64,000 nt of DNA from Actinocorallia herbida (GTDB lineage: Bacteria > Actinomycetota > Actinomycetes > Streptosporangiales > Streptosporangiaceae), in NCBI RefSeq assembly GCF_003751225.1, contig NZ_RJKE01000001.1, forward strand, positions 1,240,001 to 1,304,000, written 5' to 3'. Below the pieces are notes generated by a model, which was not told the DNA's origin, did no database searches, and was given only the letters and a program-made list of their open reading frames with translations. Each line of letters starts with the position of its first letter. Position 1 is the stretch's first letter. The translations under genes were made by a program, and so were the position numbers. Below are positions 53,074 to 61,196 of this stretch, in pieces.

Positions 53074-54032
53074 AGCCGCGTCGTCCCGCGCGGCAGGTCG
53101 TCGCCGAGGTCCAGCGGGGCGCTGGTGCGGGCGACGGCGCCCCGGTCGAGCGGCGAGAGCGCCCGCGACACCGCGGCCCCCGCGGTCGAGCCGACCTCGG
53201 CGAGGTGGTCGAGCCCCTCGTGCAGGTCGATGGCGTCCTCGGCGAGTCCGACGGTCAGCGCGACGGTCTCGCACACCGCGTCCAGATCGTCCAGGAAGAG
53301 CACGTTCTGGCCGAGCAGGCCGCGCCAGAACTCGGTGAGCTTCGGGTCATCGCCGTGGAACGTCCCGGCCGGGATGATGTAGTACACGTCCCACCTCTCG
53401 GTGAGTTCCCGGATGATCTCGGCTATCGGGATGTCCGCCTTCAGTTCGTCGCCGATGATCCGCTTGACCTCGGCCTTCTTCACCTTGGCGTAGGCGAGCT
53501 CGTCGCCCATGAGGAACAGGTAGCCGCGCTTGCGCCGCTTCTCCCAGCAGTCGGTGGCGGTGTGCCGGGCCATGAAGTACAGCGCGAGCTCGTAGGACTC
53601 CGTCATCTGGCCGCCGCCCCCGCCCTCCAGCAGGATCCGGCCGAGATCGTCGTCCATCCGGTTGTCGGACTCGAACTGGCCGACCTGGAGCGGGGCGCGG
53701 TCGCAGGTGGCGTCGCCGATCGCGCCGAAGAGGATCTGCGGGTCGGTCGCGTAGCCCTTGCGCTGGAGCAGGCCGAGCAGGTTCGGCAGCTTGGTCTGGA
53801 GCGCCCGCGGGACGGTGCGCATCGAGCCGGTGACGTCGAAGAGGACGGCGATGGCGAGCGACTCGGGGTGGTCGTCGCCGTCGCGGCTCTCCCGGAACGC
53901 GTTGAGGGGGTCGAGCGCCTCGTGGACCTGCCGGGCGCCGGAGTCGCTGTGCGCGAACGCGCTGGCGCCGGTGGCCTTCCGGTAGCTCGCGGCGGCGTCG
54001 TAGACGTTGGTCGACCAGGTTCCGCTGCCCAT
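53070..54032 (-). CDS. VWA-domain protein
   Basis: 320 residues from ATG 54032. Residues about 60-235 form a von Willebrand A fold with a MIDAS: AIAVLFDVTGSMRTVP (DxTGS, a DxSxS variant), the threonine-containing GGQMTESYELALYFM, and LFLMGDELAY. DDDLGRILLEGGGGGQ precedes. The C-terminal part has DVYYIIPAGTFHGDD and a helical tail. No signal peptide, so cytoplasmic, likely an adaptor binding metal and partner proteins. Same strand as, and 35 bp from, the J-domain pseudokinase. Confidence 0.85.
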   Translation of the reverse strand: MGSGTWSTNVYDAAASYRKATGASAFAHSDSGARQVHEALDPLNAFRESRDGDDHPESLAIAVLFDVTGSMRTVPRALQTKLPNLLGLLQRKGYATDPQILFGAIGDATCDRAPLQVGQFESDNRMDDDLGRILLEGGGGGQMTESYELALYFMARHTATDCWEKRRKRGYLFLMGDELAYAKVKKAEVKRIIGDELKADIPIAEIIRELTERWDVYYIIPAGTFHGDDPKLTEFWRGLLGQNVLFLDDLDAVCETVALTVGLAEDAIDLHEGLDHLAEVGSTAGAAVSRALSPLDRGAVARTSAPLDLGDDLPRGTTRL

Positions 54033-54067
54033 GTCGGGGTTCCTTTCGTGCGGGGGTGAAAGACGGT

Positions 54068-55027
54068 CTAGAGGGTGAAGGGCCGGAAGACGCGCGGCCC
54101 GTACATGCGGTCGAGCAGTTCGTCGAGCTCGCCGAGCAGCGCCCACGCGTCGGCGGGGCGGAGTCGCGGCGAAGGCTGCGTGCAGCCGCGCGCGAAGGCG
54201 CGCATCGGCGGCGGCAGCAGCGGGCCCATCAGGGCGGTCATGCAGCGGGTCGCCAGGAACACGTCCGCCGCGGCGGTGACGGGTTCGCGGGCGACGATCT
54301 CGGGCGGGTAGTCGGCCGCGTAGGCGTCCACCATGAGGGGGACGCGGCCGGGCGGGTCGGTGACGGACTGGCCCCAGCCGACCAGGACGAGTCCGTGCAT
54401 CTCCGGATGGATCATGACGTGGCCGGGCAGCACCGCGCCGTGCACGACCCCGGCCCGGTGCGCGAACCCGAGGACGACCAGGAGCCTCCGCCACATCCAG
54501 GCGGCGTCGCGCGGGTCGAGCCCGCCGGGCCGGGCGGCGGCCACCTCGGCGAGGGTGTGGAAGCCCTCGTCGCGGGAGAGGATCGCGCCGCGCCTGCCGT
54601 CGTGCTTGATGCTCTCGACGAGCCGGGGCACGTAGGGCAGGTACCGGGGGTCGCCCCGCTCGGCGAGACGCCGCAGCGCCGTCGCCTCGCGGTCCATGAG
54701 GTCGCTGTCGGCGGGGTCGCGCGGCAGCTTGAGCAGCAGCCCGCCCCCGGCGCCGGACAGGTCCTCGACGGCGAACAGGTCGGCGACGTCCCCGCGGGCG
54801 ACCCGCGCGCCGACGCGGTAGGCGCCGCGCCGGGTGGTGAGGACGGTCCCGCCGGTGTGCGCGTGCCACTTGGCGGTGAGCCGGGCGAAGGCCGTCGCGT
54901 CCGCGCCGGTGTCGGGGTGCAGCAGCCGCGCGAGCCGGTGGTAGCGCCGGCGCGCCTCGCGCTCGTCGGCCCCGAAGATCTCGGCTGCGGGCCGGTCGAG
55001 CAGGGCGAGCGCCTCGTCGGGGGTCAT
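54068..55027 (-). CDS. J-domain-like plus protein-kinase-fold (pseudokinase) protein
   Basis: 319 residues from ATG 55027, overlapping the Nudix stop (ATGA). Residues about 1-60 resemble a short J domain with the HPD tripeptide (RYHRLARLLHPDTGADATAF). The rest has kinase-fold landmarks: GGLLLKLPRD (beta-3 Lys), GVVHGAVLPGHVMIHP in place of HRDxKPxN, LVLVGWGQS in place of DFG, and ADVFLATRCMTALM as the F-helix area. Catalytic and metal aspartates are missing, so it is probably an ATP- or protein-binding pseudokinase linked to a chaperone system. Confidence 0.8.
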   Translation of the reverse strand: MTPDEALALLDRPAAEIFGADEREARRRYHRLARLLHPDTGADATAFARLTAKWHAHTGGTVLTTRRGAYRVGARVARGDVADLFAVEDLSGAGGGLLLKLPRDPADSDLMDREATALRRLAERGDPRYLPYVPRLVESIKHDGRRGAILSRDEGFHTLAEVAAARPGGLDPRDAAWMWRRLLVVLGFAHRAGVVHGAVLPGHVMIHPEMHGLVLVGWGQSVTDPPGRVPLMVDAYAADYPPEIVAREPVTAAADVFLATRCMTALMGPLLPPPMRAFARGCTQPSPRLRPADAWALLGELDELLDRMYGPRVFRPFTL

Positions 55028-55806
55028 CGGATGTCCTCCTCCGAGGCGGGCCGCAGCAGGGCGGGGTGCAGGAGCCTGGCGTCTCCGGCGCGGTAGAGGC
55101 GGGCGCGCGGCCCGCCCTTGCGGCCGCCGGAGGCGGTGGTGTCGCCGGTGCCCTCGATGAAGCCGGGGACCGACAGCACCTTGCGGTGGAAGTTGCCGGC
55201 GTGCAGGGCCTCGTCCCAGACGCACTCGTAGACGGCGCGCAGCTCGGGGATCGTGAACGTGCCGGGAAGGAAGGCCGTGGCGAGCGGGGTGTACTCGAGC
55301 TTGCCGCGCGCGCGCTCAAGGCCGTCGGACAGGATCCGCGCGTGGTCGAAGGCGAGCCGCCGGGTGGCGCCCGGAGGCTGCGCGCCGGAGGCGGTCAGCC
55401 CGAGGGACGCGACGGGCACCCAGGCGGCGTCGGAGGCGTCGCTTCCCGCGCGGGGGTCGGGCATCTCCGGGCCGAACGCGAGGTAGGCGACGGAGATGAT
55501 CGGCATGCGCGGGTCGCGTCCCGGGTCGCCGTAGGAGGCGAGCTGCTCCAGGTGCACCCGGGAGGGGGAAGACAAGCCGGTCTCTTCGGCGAGTTCCCGC
55601 GCGGCCGCCTGGTCCAGGTTCTCCTCGCCGACCTTGACGAACCCGCCCGGCAGCGCCCAGCGGCCCTGGAACGGGGCCTCGCCGCGCTCCACCAGGAGGA
55701 CGTGCAGGACCCCGTCGCGGATGGTCAGGGCCACCACGTCGACGGTCACGGCCACCGCGGGGTAGCGCGAGGGGTCGTAGTCGGCGAGGAAGGCGTCTTC
55801 CGTCAC
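55024..55806 (-). CDS. NrtR-like Nudix regulator
   Basis: 260 residues from GTG 55806 with GGGAG upstream. The Nudix box is GGFVKVGEENLDQAAARELAEETGL in the standard spacing (G-x5-E-x7-REUxEE). After residue 150 comes a winged-helix-like domain (LEYTPLATAFLPGTFTIPELRAVYECVWDEAL; FHRKVLSVPGFIEGTG), as in NrtR regulators, which sense ADP-ribose or NAD-related compounds and repress NAD genes. Tandem repeats 26-54 bp upstream are plausible operators. First gene of the operon. Confidence 0.88.
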   Translation of the reverse strand: MTEDAFLADYDPSRYPAVAVTVDVVALTIRDGVLHVLLVERGEAPFQGRWALPGGFVKVGEENLDQAAARELAEETGLSSPSRVHLEQLASYGDPGRDPRMPIISVAYLAFGPEMPDPRAGSDASDAAWVPVASLGLTASGAQPPGATRRLAFDHARILSDGLERARGKLEYTPLATAFLPGTFTIPELRAVYECVWDEALHAGNFHRKVLSVPGFIEGTGDTTASGGRKGGPRARLYRAGDARLLHPALLRPASEEDIR

Positions 55807-55833
55807 GGTGGCTCCCTGGTCTCGGTGGTCATT

Positions 55834-55860
55834 CTCAAGATGAGTTCTTCTCGATATGAG
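55834..55860. promoter_or_regulatory. tandem CTCnAnATGAG sites upstream of the Nudix operon
   Basis: CTCAAGATGAG (55834-55844) and CTCGATATGAG (55850-55860), each dyad-like, are spaced 16 bp apart; with flanks, 12 of 14 bases agree. They lie in an AT-rich island between the divergent Nudix regulator and cutA starts, the expected position for autoregulation by the Nudix/winged-helix protein. Confidence 0.6.
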
Positions 55861-55926
55861 TACAACATAACCCACCCCACGCCCGGTGTCCAGTTGTTAC
55901 GATCAAGGCTGCGGGAGGAGCCCTCG

Positions 55927-56307
55927 ATGGCGCAGGCGTACGTGCAGGTGACCACCACGACCGATGAGCGCGCGGAGGCGGGTGAACTGGCTTCGGCGGC
56001 CGTGGCCGAGCGACTCGCGGCGTGCGCCCAGGTCGTCGGCCCGATCTCCAGCACCTACTGGTGGGAGGGGGAGATCGAGACCGCCGAGGAGTACATGGTC
56101 GTCTTCAAGACCACCGCCGAGAGGTATCCGCAGCTCGCCCAGCTGATCGCCGACCGGCACTCCTACGAGACCCCCGAGATCATCGCCACCGGGATCGCGG
56201 GCAGCGCCGACTACCTCGCCTGGGTCGCCGAGCAGACCGCCGACGAGGACGACGACGAGGACGCCCTGGAGTCCGCGGACGAGGACGATCTGGAGATCGT
56301 CGAATGA
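55927..56307 (+). CDS. cutA: CutA divalent-cation tolerance protein
   Basis: 126 residues from ATG 55927 with GGGAGGAG upstream. YVQVTTTTDERAEAGELASAAVAERLAACAQVV and ISSTYWWEGEIETAEEYMVVFKTT are characteristic, as is RHSYETPEIIATGI. CutA forms tight trimers; its role in copper tolerance is weakly defined. The C-terminal 20 residues are unusually acidic (DEDDDEDALESADEDDLE). Coupled to the next gene by an ATGA overlap. Confidence 0.95.
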   Translation: MAQAYVQVTTTTDERAEAGELASAAVAERLAACAQVVGPISSTYWWEGEIETAEEYMVVFKTTAERYPQLAQLIADRHSYETPEIIATGIAGSADYLAWVAEQTADEDDDEDALESADEDDLEIVE

Positions 56308-56696
56308 CCGGGCACCTGGCGCGCGCGCTCGGCATCGCCGAGCACTCCCGGGTGCTCCTGGTCGGCGCCCCGCCCGCCTTCGACCTCGGCGAGCTCCCCG
56401 CCGACGTCCTCCTCACCTCAGCCCTGCCCGACACCCCGAGGCCGGGCTCCGGCGAACCCTCCTGGCACGTGATCGTCGCCTTCTGCCCCGATCGCGAGGC
56501 CTTGGAGGAGACCCTTCCGGAGCTGGCCGGCGCTCTGGCGCCCTCCGGCACGCTCTGCCTCACCTGGCCGTCCGACGGCCCGCTCACCGAGGCCGTCGTC
56601 CGCGCCGAGGCCCATGGCCACGCCCTCACCACCGGAGAGGCGGTCTGGGACCTGATCCCGGAATGGCCGGCCCTCCGCTTCGCCCGGGCAACCTGA
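56304..56696 (+). CDS. conserved actinobacterial protein, Rossmann-like, unknown function
   Basis: 130 residues, ATG 56304 overlapping the cutA stop. The layout HSRVLLVGAPPAF, VLLTSALP, WHVIVAFCPDREALEETL and LAGALAPSGTLCLTWPS resembles a reduced methyltransferase-like sheet, but no SAM-binding glycine motif is present. Translational coupling to cutA is the only functional hint. Confidence 0.75.
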   Translation: MTGHLARALGIAEHSRVLLVGAPPAFDLGELPADVLLTSALPDTPRPGSGEPSWHVIVAFCPDREALEETLPELAGALAPSGTLCLTWPSDGPLTEAVVRAEAHGHALTTGEAVWDLIPEWPALRFARAT

Positions 56697-56841
56697 CCCC
56701 GCGCCGACCCCGCGCGGCGTCGATCTTCTTTGCCCTGACGCCCGGGAGTTTGCCGCGCCGGGGGTTTGCACTCCTGTTTAGCGTCCCCAACGTACGGTGA
56801 AATAAGGGGATATGACCTAGCACACCCCTCAGGAGGCGGCC

Positions 56842-57666
56842 GTGGCGGATCACGGGATGTTCGGGCCCGGGTCGGTGACGTGGCGCGTGATGGCCGAACC
56901 GGTCCTCGCCGTCGGCGGCTTCCGCGCCCTCCTGCTCCAGGCCCTGCACCCGCACTCGATGTGGGGGACCGCGCAGAACTCCGACCTGATGGACAAGGAC
57001 GCGGCCTGGGCCCGGCTGGGCCGGACGATCGAGTTCGTCAGGGTCAGGACGTGGGAGCCCACGGACGAGGTCGAGCGGATCGGCCGGCGGATCCGGAACC
57101 TGCACTCCCACCTCAGCGGGGTCGATCCGCGGACCGGCGAGGTCTTCCCCGTCGACGACCCGGAGAACCTGCTGTGGGTGCACATGGGCGAGGTCGACTC
57201 CTACCTCGACATCGCCCGCCGGTCCGGGATCCCGCTCACCCGGGCCGACTGCGACAGGTTCGTCGACGAGCAGCGCAGGTCCGCCGCCGTCGTCGGGCTC
57301 GACCCGGGCGACGTGCCCGCGTCCGTCGCGGAGATGGCCGACTACTACGCGGGGATGCGGCCGCGGCTGTTCGCCTGCGACGAGGCCAAGGACGGCCTGC
57401 GCAGGCTGTTCAACCCGCCGGTGCCGCCGCCGTTCCTGCCGTTGAAGCTCGCCGCGCCCGGCATCGCCACCCTCGTGGTGGGGACCCTGCCGCGCTGGGC
57501 CCGCCGCATGTACGGCCTGCCCGGCCTGCCGACGGACCTCGCGACGACCCTCGCGCTCAAGGGCCTGTACCGGACCACCCACCTGGTGCCGCCCGGCCTG
57601 CGCTACGGTCCCGACGCCAAGCGCGCCTACGCGCTGACGAGGGACTCGCTCAACCCCGCCGCATGA
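56842..57666 (+). CDS. oxygenase MpaB-like / DUF2236 family protein
   Basis: 274 residues, GTG 56842. The family signature VGGFRALLLQALHPHSMWGT contains the conserved heme-proximal histidine region of latex-clearing (Lcp)/DUF2236 proteins. MGEVDSYLDIARRSG and EMADYYAGMRPRLF follow, with a C-terminal region rich in Pro and Leu. Members bind b-type heme and some cleave polyisoprene; most in actinomycetes are uncharacterised. Ends 16 bp into the overlap with the convergent csoR gene. Confidence 0.85.
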   Translation: MADHGMFGPGSVTWRVMAEPVLAVGGFRALLLQALHPHSMWGTAQNSDLMDKDAAWARLGRTIEFVRVRTWEPTDEVERIGRRIRNLHSHLSGVDPRTGEVFPVDDPENLLWVHMGEVDSYLDIARRSGIPLTRADCDRFVDEQRRSAAVVGLDPGDVPASVAEMADYYAGMRPRLFACDEAKDGLRRLFNPPVPPPFLPLKLAAPGIATLVVGTLPRWARRMYGLPGLPTDLATTLALKGLYRTTHLVPPGLRYGPDAKRAYALTRDSLNPAA

Positions 57667-57934
57667 GCCTGCCCACCGCGGCCATCAGCTCGGTGGACAT
57701 CTCCTCGGACTTGCCTTCGTGCGCGCCCTCGGCGACGCAGTGCCTGACGTGGCCGTCGAGCAGCCCGAGCGCGACCTTGTCGAGGGCGGCCTGGACCGCG
57801 CTGATCTGGGTGAGGACGTCGATGCAGTAGCGGTCGTCGGTGACCATGCGCTCGATCCCGCGCACCTGGCCCTCGATCCGCCGCAGCCGCGCCTGGAGGT
57901 CGTCCTTGGAGGCGGTGTAGCCGCGCGTGGTCAT
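57650..57934 (-). CDS. csoR: CsoR-type copper-sensing repressor
   Basis: 94 residues, ATG 57934. All-helical CsoR/RcnR fold (LQARLRRIEGQVRGIERMV). The Cu(I) ligands are in place: Cys in DRYCIDVLTQISAV, then His and Cys in GLLDGHVRHCVAEG (C-x24-H-x3-C spacing). Copper binding releases the repressor from DNA. It is divergent from copZ, with two G/C-rich palindromes between them as likely operators. Confidence 0.93.
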   Translation of the reverse strand: MTTRGYTASKDDLQARLRRIEGQVRGIERMVTDDRYCIDVLTQISAVQAALDKVALGLLDGHVRHCVAEGAHEGKSEEMSTELMAAVGRLMRRG

Positions 57935-58013
57935 GGCGGTCCTCTACGTGTCGGGGGCGGCGCCGGACTGGGCGCGGAGGCCGGCGTCGGGGCGGGGTCC
58001 TCCAGCCTACCCA

Positions 58014-58064
58014 ACCCCTCCGGGGTATGCTCTGCTCCGGATTCACATACCCCTACCCGGTAGG
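58014..58064. promoter_or_regulatory. two palindromes between csoR and copZ
   Basis: ACCCC-TCC-GGGGT at 58014-58026 and CCTACC-C-GGTAGG at 58052-58064 are perfect dyads inside the 166-bp csoR-copZ spacer. Their C-rich/G-rich halves resemble actinobacterial CsoR sites (TACCC/GGGTA type). Either or both could bind CsoR. Confidence 0.6.
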
Positions 58065-58100
58065 TGTCCCACCGTCCGGCGGCATGGAGGATGATTCGGC

Positions 58101-58301
58101 ATGACCCAGCGCACCTACACCGTCCAGGGCATGACCTGCGGGCACTGCGAGGCCTCGGTGACCGAGGAGGTCGGCGAGGTCTCCGGCGTCACCGGGGTCG
58201 CGGTCGACCTCACGGGCGGCCTGGTGACGGTCTCCGGCGACGGCTTCACCGACGACGCGGTCCGCGCCGCCGTCGAGGAGGCGGGCTACGCCGTCGTCTG
58301 A
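58101..58301 (+). CDS. copZ: CopZ-like heavy-metal-associated protein
   Basis: 66 residues, ATG 58101. Single HMA domain: YTVQGMTCGHCEASVTEEV gives the MxCxxC Cu(I) site, followed by VDLTGGLVTVSG and VRAAVEEAGYAVV. It acts as a cytosolic copper chaperone. The matching copper ATPase is not in the window. Divergent from csoR. Confidence 0.95.
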   Translation: MTQRTYTVQGMTCGHCEASVTEEVGEVSGVTGVAVDLTGGLVTVSGDGFTDDAVRAAVEEAGYAVV

Positions 58302-58342
58302 CCGAGCCGTCGTCTGACCCGAGCCGTCGTCCGGCCGGGGGC

Positions 58343-58939
58343 CTAGGCGGACGGCGGGATGTTCCAGGAGGTGATGACCTCCCGGCGGTGTTCGAAGCCG
58401 AGGGTGCTCGCGGTGCCGGTGTCGAGGGCGAAGAGCCGTCCGTCCCGGGCGGGCAGGCCCAGCCAGCGCGCGGTGAGGATGCGCAGGACGTGTCCGTGCG
58501 CGACCAGCGCCACGTCGCCCTCGGCGAGGTGCGCCTTGGCCTTGGCGATCACCCGGTCGCACCGGTCGCCCACCGCCTCGACGGTCTCGCCCGGGGTCGC
58601 GCCCGGCACGACCCCGTCCTTCCAGATCCACCAGCCGGGCAGGTCGCGCCCGATCTCCGCCGTGGTGCGGCCCTCGTAGCCGCCGTAGTCCCACTCCCAG
58701 AGGTCGGGTTCGGTCTCCGGCGAGGGCACTCCGGCGAGTTCGGCGGTGCGCCGTGCGCGCGCGGCGGGGGAGCAGAAGGCGAAGGCGATGTCGCGTCCGG
58801 CGACCCAGGGGGCGAGGCCCTTGGCCTGCTCCTCGCCCCGCGGGGTCAGCGGGATGTCGGTCCTGCCGGTGTGCTTGCGGGTCCGGCTCCATTCGGTCTC
58901 GCCGTGCCGCAGAATGACCAGTTCGCCCATGCCGATCAT
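58343..58939 (-). CDS. histidine phosphatase (phosphoglycerate-mutase-like)
   Basis: 198 residues from ATG 58939 (or ATG 58930, MGELVILRHGETEW). RHGET catalytic motif at the start, AFCSPAARARRTAEL (second arginine), WEWDYGGYEGRTTAEI and the final ALVAHGHVLRILTARWL (catalytic His) are complete. The substrate is not determinable; related proteins include acid phosphatases and fructose-2,6-bisphosphatase-like enzymes. Confidence 0.92.
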   Translation of the reverse strand: MIGMGELVILRHGETEWSRTRKHTGRTDIPLTPRGEEQAKGLAPWVAGRDIAFAFCSPAARARRTAELAGVPSPETEPDLWEWDYGGYEGRTTAEIGRDLPGWWIWKDGVVPGATPGETVEAVGDRCDRVIAKAKAHLAEGDVALVAHGHVLRILTARWLGLPARDGRLFALDTGTASTLGFEHRREVITSWNIPPSA

Positions 58940-59003
58940 GCTACGCGCCCCGGCGGCGCCGCCCCAGGTCAGGTCGGGCGGGGGGCGGCTCGGACAGCGC
59001 GGG

Positions 59004-60140
59004 TCAGGCCAGGACCTCCACGACCGGGGTGAAGGCCAGGCCGTGCGCCTGGGCGACCTTCTCGTGGGTGAGCGCCCCATCGTGGGCGTTGAGGCCGAGG
59101 GCGAGCGCGGGGTCCTCGCGCAGCGCGCGCCGCCAGCCCTTGTCGGCCAGCGCGAGCGCGTAGGGGAGGGTGACGTTGGTGAGCGCCCGCGTCGAGGTGT
59201 TGGGGACGGCCCCCGGCATGTTGGCGACGCAGTAGAACACCGACCCGTGCACGGGGTAGGTCGGGTCGGCGTGGGTGGTCGGCCGGGAGTTCTCGAAGCA
59301 GCCGCCCTGGTCGATCGCGATGTCGACGAGGACGGAGCCGGGCGTCATCCGCGCGACGAGCGCGTCGGAGATCAGGGTCGGGGCCTTGGCGCCGGGGATG
59401 AGCACCGCGCCGATCACCAGGTCGGCCTTGACCGCCTGCCTCTCGATCTCGTAAGCCGACGACATCAGGGTGGTGATCCGGCCCTGGTAGATCTCGTCGA
59501 CGGCGCGCAGCCGGTCGACGTTCACGTCGATGACCGTGACGTCCGCGCCCATGCCCGCGGCGATCTGCGCCGCGTTCAGTCCGGAGACGCCGCCGCCGAT
59601 GACCAGCACCTTGGCGGGGGACACCCCGGGGACACCGCCGGGCAGCACCCCGCGCCCGCCCTCCTGGCGCAGCAGGCACTGCGCGCCGACCTGCGGGGCG
59701 AGCCTTCCGGCCACCTCCGACATGGGGGCGAGCAGCGGCAGCGCGCGGTTCGGCAGTTGCACCGTCTCGTAGGCGACCGCGGTGACGCCCGCGGCGAGGA
59801 GCGCGTCGGTGCAGGCGCGCGAGGCGGCCAGGTGCAGGTAGGTGAACAGGACCTGGCCGCGGCGCAGCAGCCCGTACTCGGCCTCGACGGGCTCCTTGAC
59901 CTTGAGCACGAGGTCGGCGCCCCACGCCTCCTCGGCCGTGTCGACGATCTTCGCCCCGGCGTGCAGGTACTCCTCGTCGGTGATCGACGAGCCGAGCCCC
60001 GCGCCCGCCTCGACCAGGACCTCGTGTCCGTGCCTGACGAGTTCGTGCGCGCCCGCGGGGGTGATCGCCACCCGGTACTCGTGGTTCTTGGTCTCGCGGG
60101 GCACGCCCACCTTCGCGCTGCCCGCCGTGTTGCCCGACAC
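59004..60140 (-). CDS. ald: alanine dehydrogenase
   Basis: 378 residues from GTG 60140, preceded by [50 protein letters not shown] with internal signature EYRVAI, then [24 protein letters not shown] and the NAD fold [43 protein letters not shown] is also typical. It converts alanine to pyruvate and ammonia reversibly. The start codon and ribosome binding site lie inside a long inverted repeat (60134-60234). Confidence 0.97.
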   Translation of the reverse strand: MSGNTAGSAKVGVPRETKNHEYRVAITPAGAHELVRHGHEVLVEAGAGLGSSITDEEYLHAGAKIVDTAEEAWGADLVLKVKEPVEAEYGLLRRGQVLFTYLHLAASRACTDALLAAGVTAVAYETVQLPNRALPLLAPMSEVAGRLAPQVGAQCLLRQEGGRGVLPGGVPGVSPAKVLVIGGGVSGLNAAQIAAGMGADVTVIDVNVDRLRAVDEIYQGRITTLMSSAYEIERQAVKADLVIGAVLIPGAKAPTLISDALVARMTPGSVLVDIAIDQGGCFENSRPTTHADPTYPVHGSVFYCVANMPGAVPNTSTRALTNVTLPYALALADKGWRRALREDPALALGLNAHDGALTHEKVAQAHGLAFTPVVEVLA

Positions 60141-60234
60141 AGTGTCCTCCCCGGTGGCACACAGCGCGGCGCCGTCGCCCACCACCTCCAGGGTGCGGCC
60201 GGAGGGGGAGGGGAGGACATCTTCACTGTGTCGG
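60134..60234 (-). promoter_or_regulatory. long inverted repeat covering the ald start
   Basis: The 19 bases at 60134-60152, which include the ald GTG, its GGGGAGG ribosome binding site and the first codons, are exactly complementary to 60210-60234 once six bulged bases (60219-60224) are skipped. In the mRNA the upstream arm (with CCTCCCC) would sequester the ribosome binding site. Loop about 57 nt. It could be an RNA switch-like leader or a DNA looping site. Confidence 0.7.
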
Positions 60235-60271
60235 TGCGGGGCCCTTCTTCGTGACAGGGTGTCAGCCCGGC

Positions 60272-61081
60272 TCAGCCCTTGCGGGCGATTCCTCCGTACA
60301 TGAGCTTCTGGCCGACGGTGAGGGCCGTCTCGTCCACCGGGCCCGCCGGCCGCCACAGCGGGTTCGGTACGACGCCCGGCTCGACGAGCCCGTGCCCGGC
60401 GAACCACGCGGTGATCTCCGCCTCCGTGCGGAAGCGCCCGGTGCCGAGGATCGCCAGGAACTGCTGCTCGGCGGCGCGCGCCTCGGGGCTCGAGGCGCAG
60501 AAGCTGGTGATGAACAGGTGGCTGCCCGCGGGGACGGCGGCCATGTAGGCGTCGACGATGCCTTGGGGGTCCTCGTCGTCGTGCAGGTGGTGCAGGATGC
60601 CGATCAGCATGATCGCGACGGGCTCGGTGAAGTCGATGAGCCCGGTGACCTCGGGGGAGGCCAGGACGGCGGCGGGGTCGCGCAGGTCGCCGCTGACGAC
60701 CGCGGTGCCGGGGCTGGCGGCGAGGATCTCCCTGCCGTGCACCTTCACCATGGGGTCGTTGTCCACGTAGACCACCCGGGCGCCGGGGTCGGCGGCCTGG
60801 GCGACCTCGTGGGTGTTGCGCACCGTCGGGAGGCCCGAGCCGAGGTCGATGAACTGCCTGACCCCCTGGGAGATCAGGTACTCGACCCCGCGCTTGAGCG
60901 CCTCGCGGTTGTAGGTGGCGACGTCGTAGATCTCCGGGACGATCTTGACGAGTTCGGCGACGAAGGCCCGGTCGACGGCGAAGTTGTCCGTGCCGTTGAG
61001 CACGACGTCGTAAGCCCGCGCGATGCTCGGGACCGTGATGTCGATGCCTTTGGCCGCCCACTCCTGCTGCGATTCCGTCAT
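60272..61081 (-). CDS. SAM-dependent methyltransferase, DUF574 family
   Basis: 269 residues from ATG 61081. The actinomycete family S-adenosyl methyltransferase DUF574: VPSIARAYDVVLNGTDNFAVDRAF at the start, FIDLGSGLPTVRNTHEVAQ as the SAM-binding glycine motif, VVYVDNDPMVKVHGRE, and IMLIGILHHLHDDEDP. Common in large numbers in Actinomadura and relatives, often as orphans. Substrate unknown. Confidence 0.93.
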   Translation of the reverse strand: MTESQQEWAAKGIDITVPSIARAYDVVLNGTDNFAVDRAFVAELVKIVPEIYDVATYNREALKRGVEYLISQGVRQFIDLGSGLPTVRNTHEVAQAADPGARVVYVDNDPMVKVHGREILAASPGTAVVSGDLRDPAAVLASPEVTGLIDFTEPVAIMLIGILHHLHDDEDPQGIVDAYMAAVPAGSHLFITSFCASSPEARAAEQQFLAILGTGRFRTEAEITAWFAGHGLVEPGVVPNPLWRPAGPVDETALTVGQKLMYGGIARKG

Positions 61082-61129
61082 GGAGTGCCTTCCGGTGCCG
61101 TGAACGAGGGGCTTACAGCGTACTGAAAG

Positions 61130-61149
61130 CCCCCTACCGGGAAAGGGGG
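61130..61149 (-). terminator. hairpin between glycerate kinase and methyltransferase genes
   Basis: CCCCCT (61130-61135) pairs with AGGGGG (61144-61149) around an 8-nt loop, 48 bp beyond the glycerate kinase stop. No T-run. Likely separates the two same-strand genes. Confidence 0.5.
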
Positions 61150-61196
61150 AATTCCGGTGCATTCCCACGCCCCGGCACGGGCTCGCGGCACCTGGG

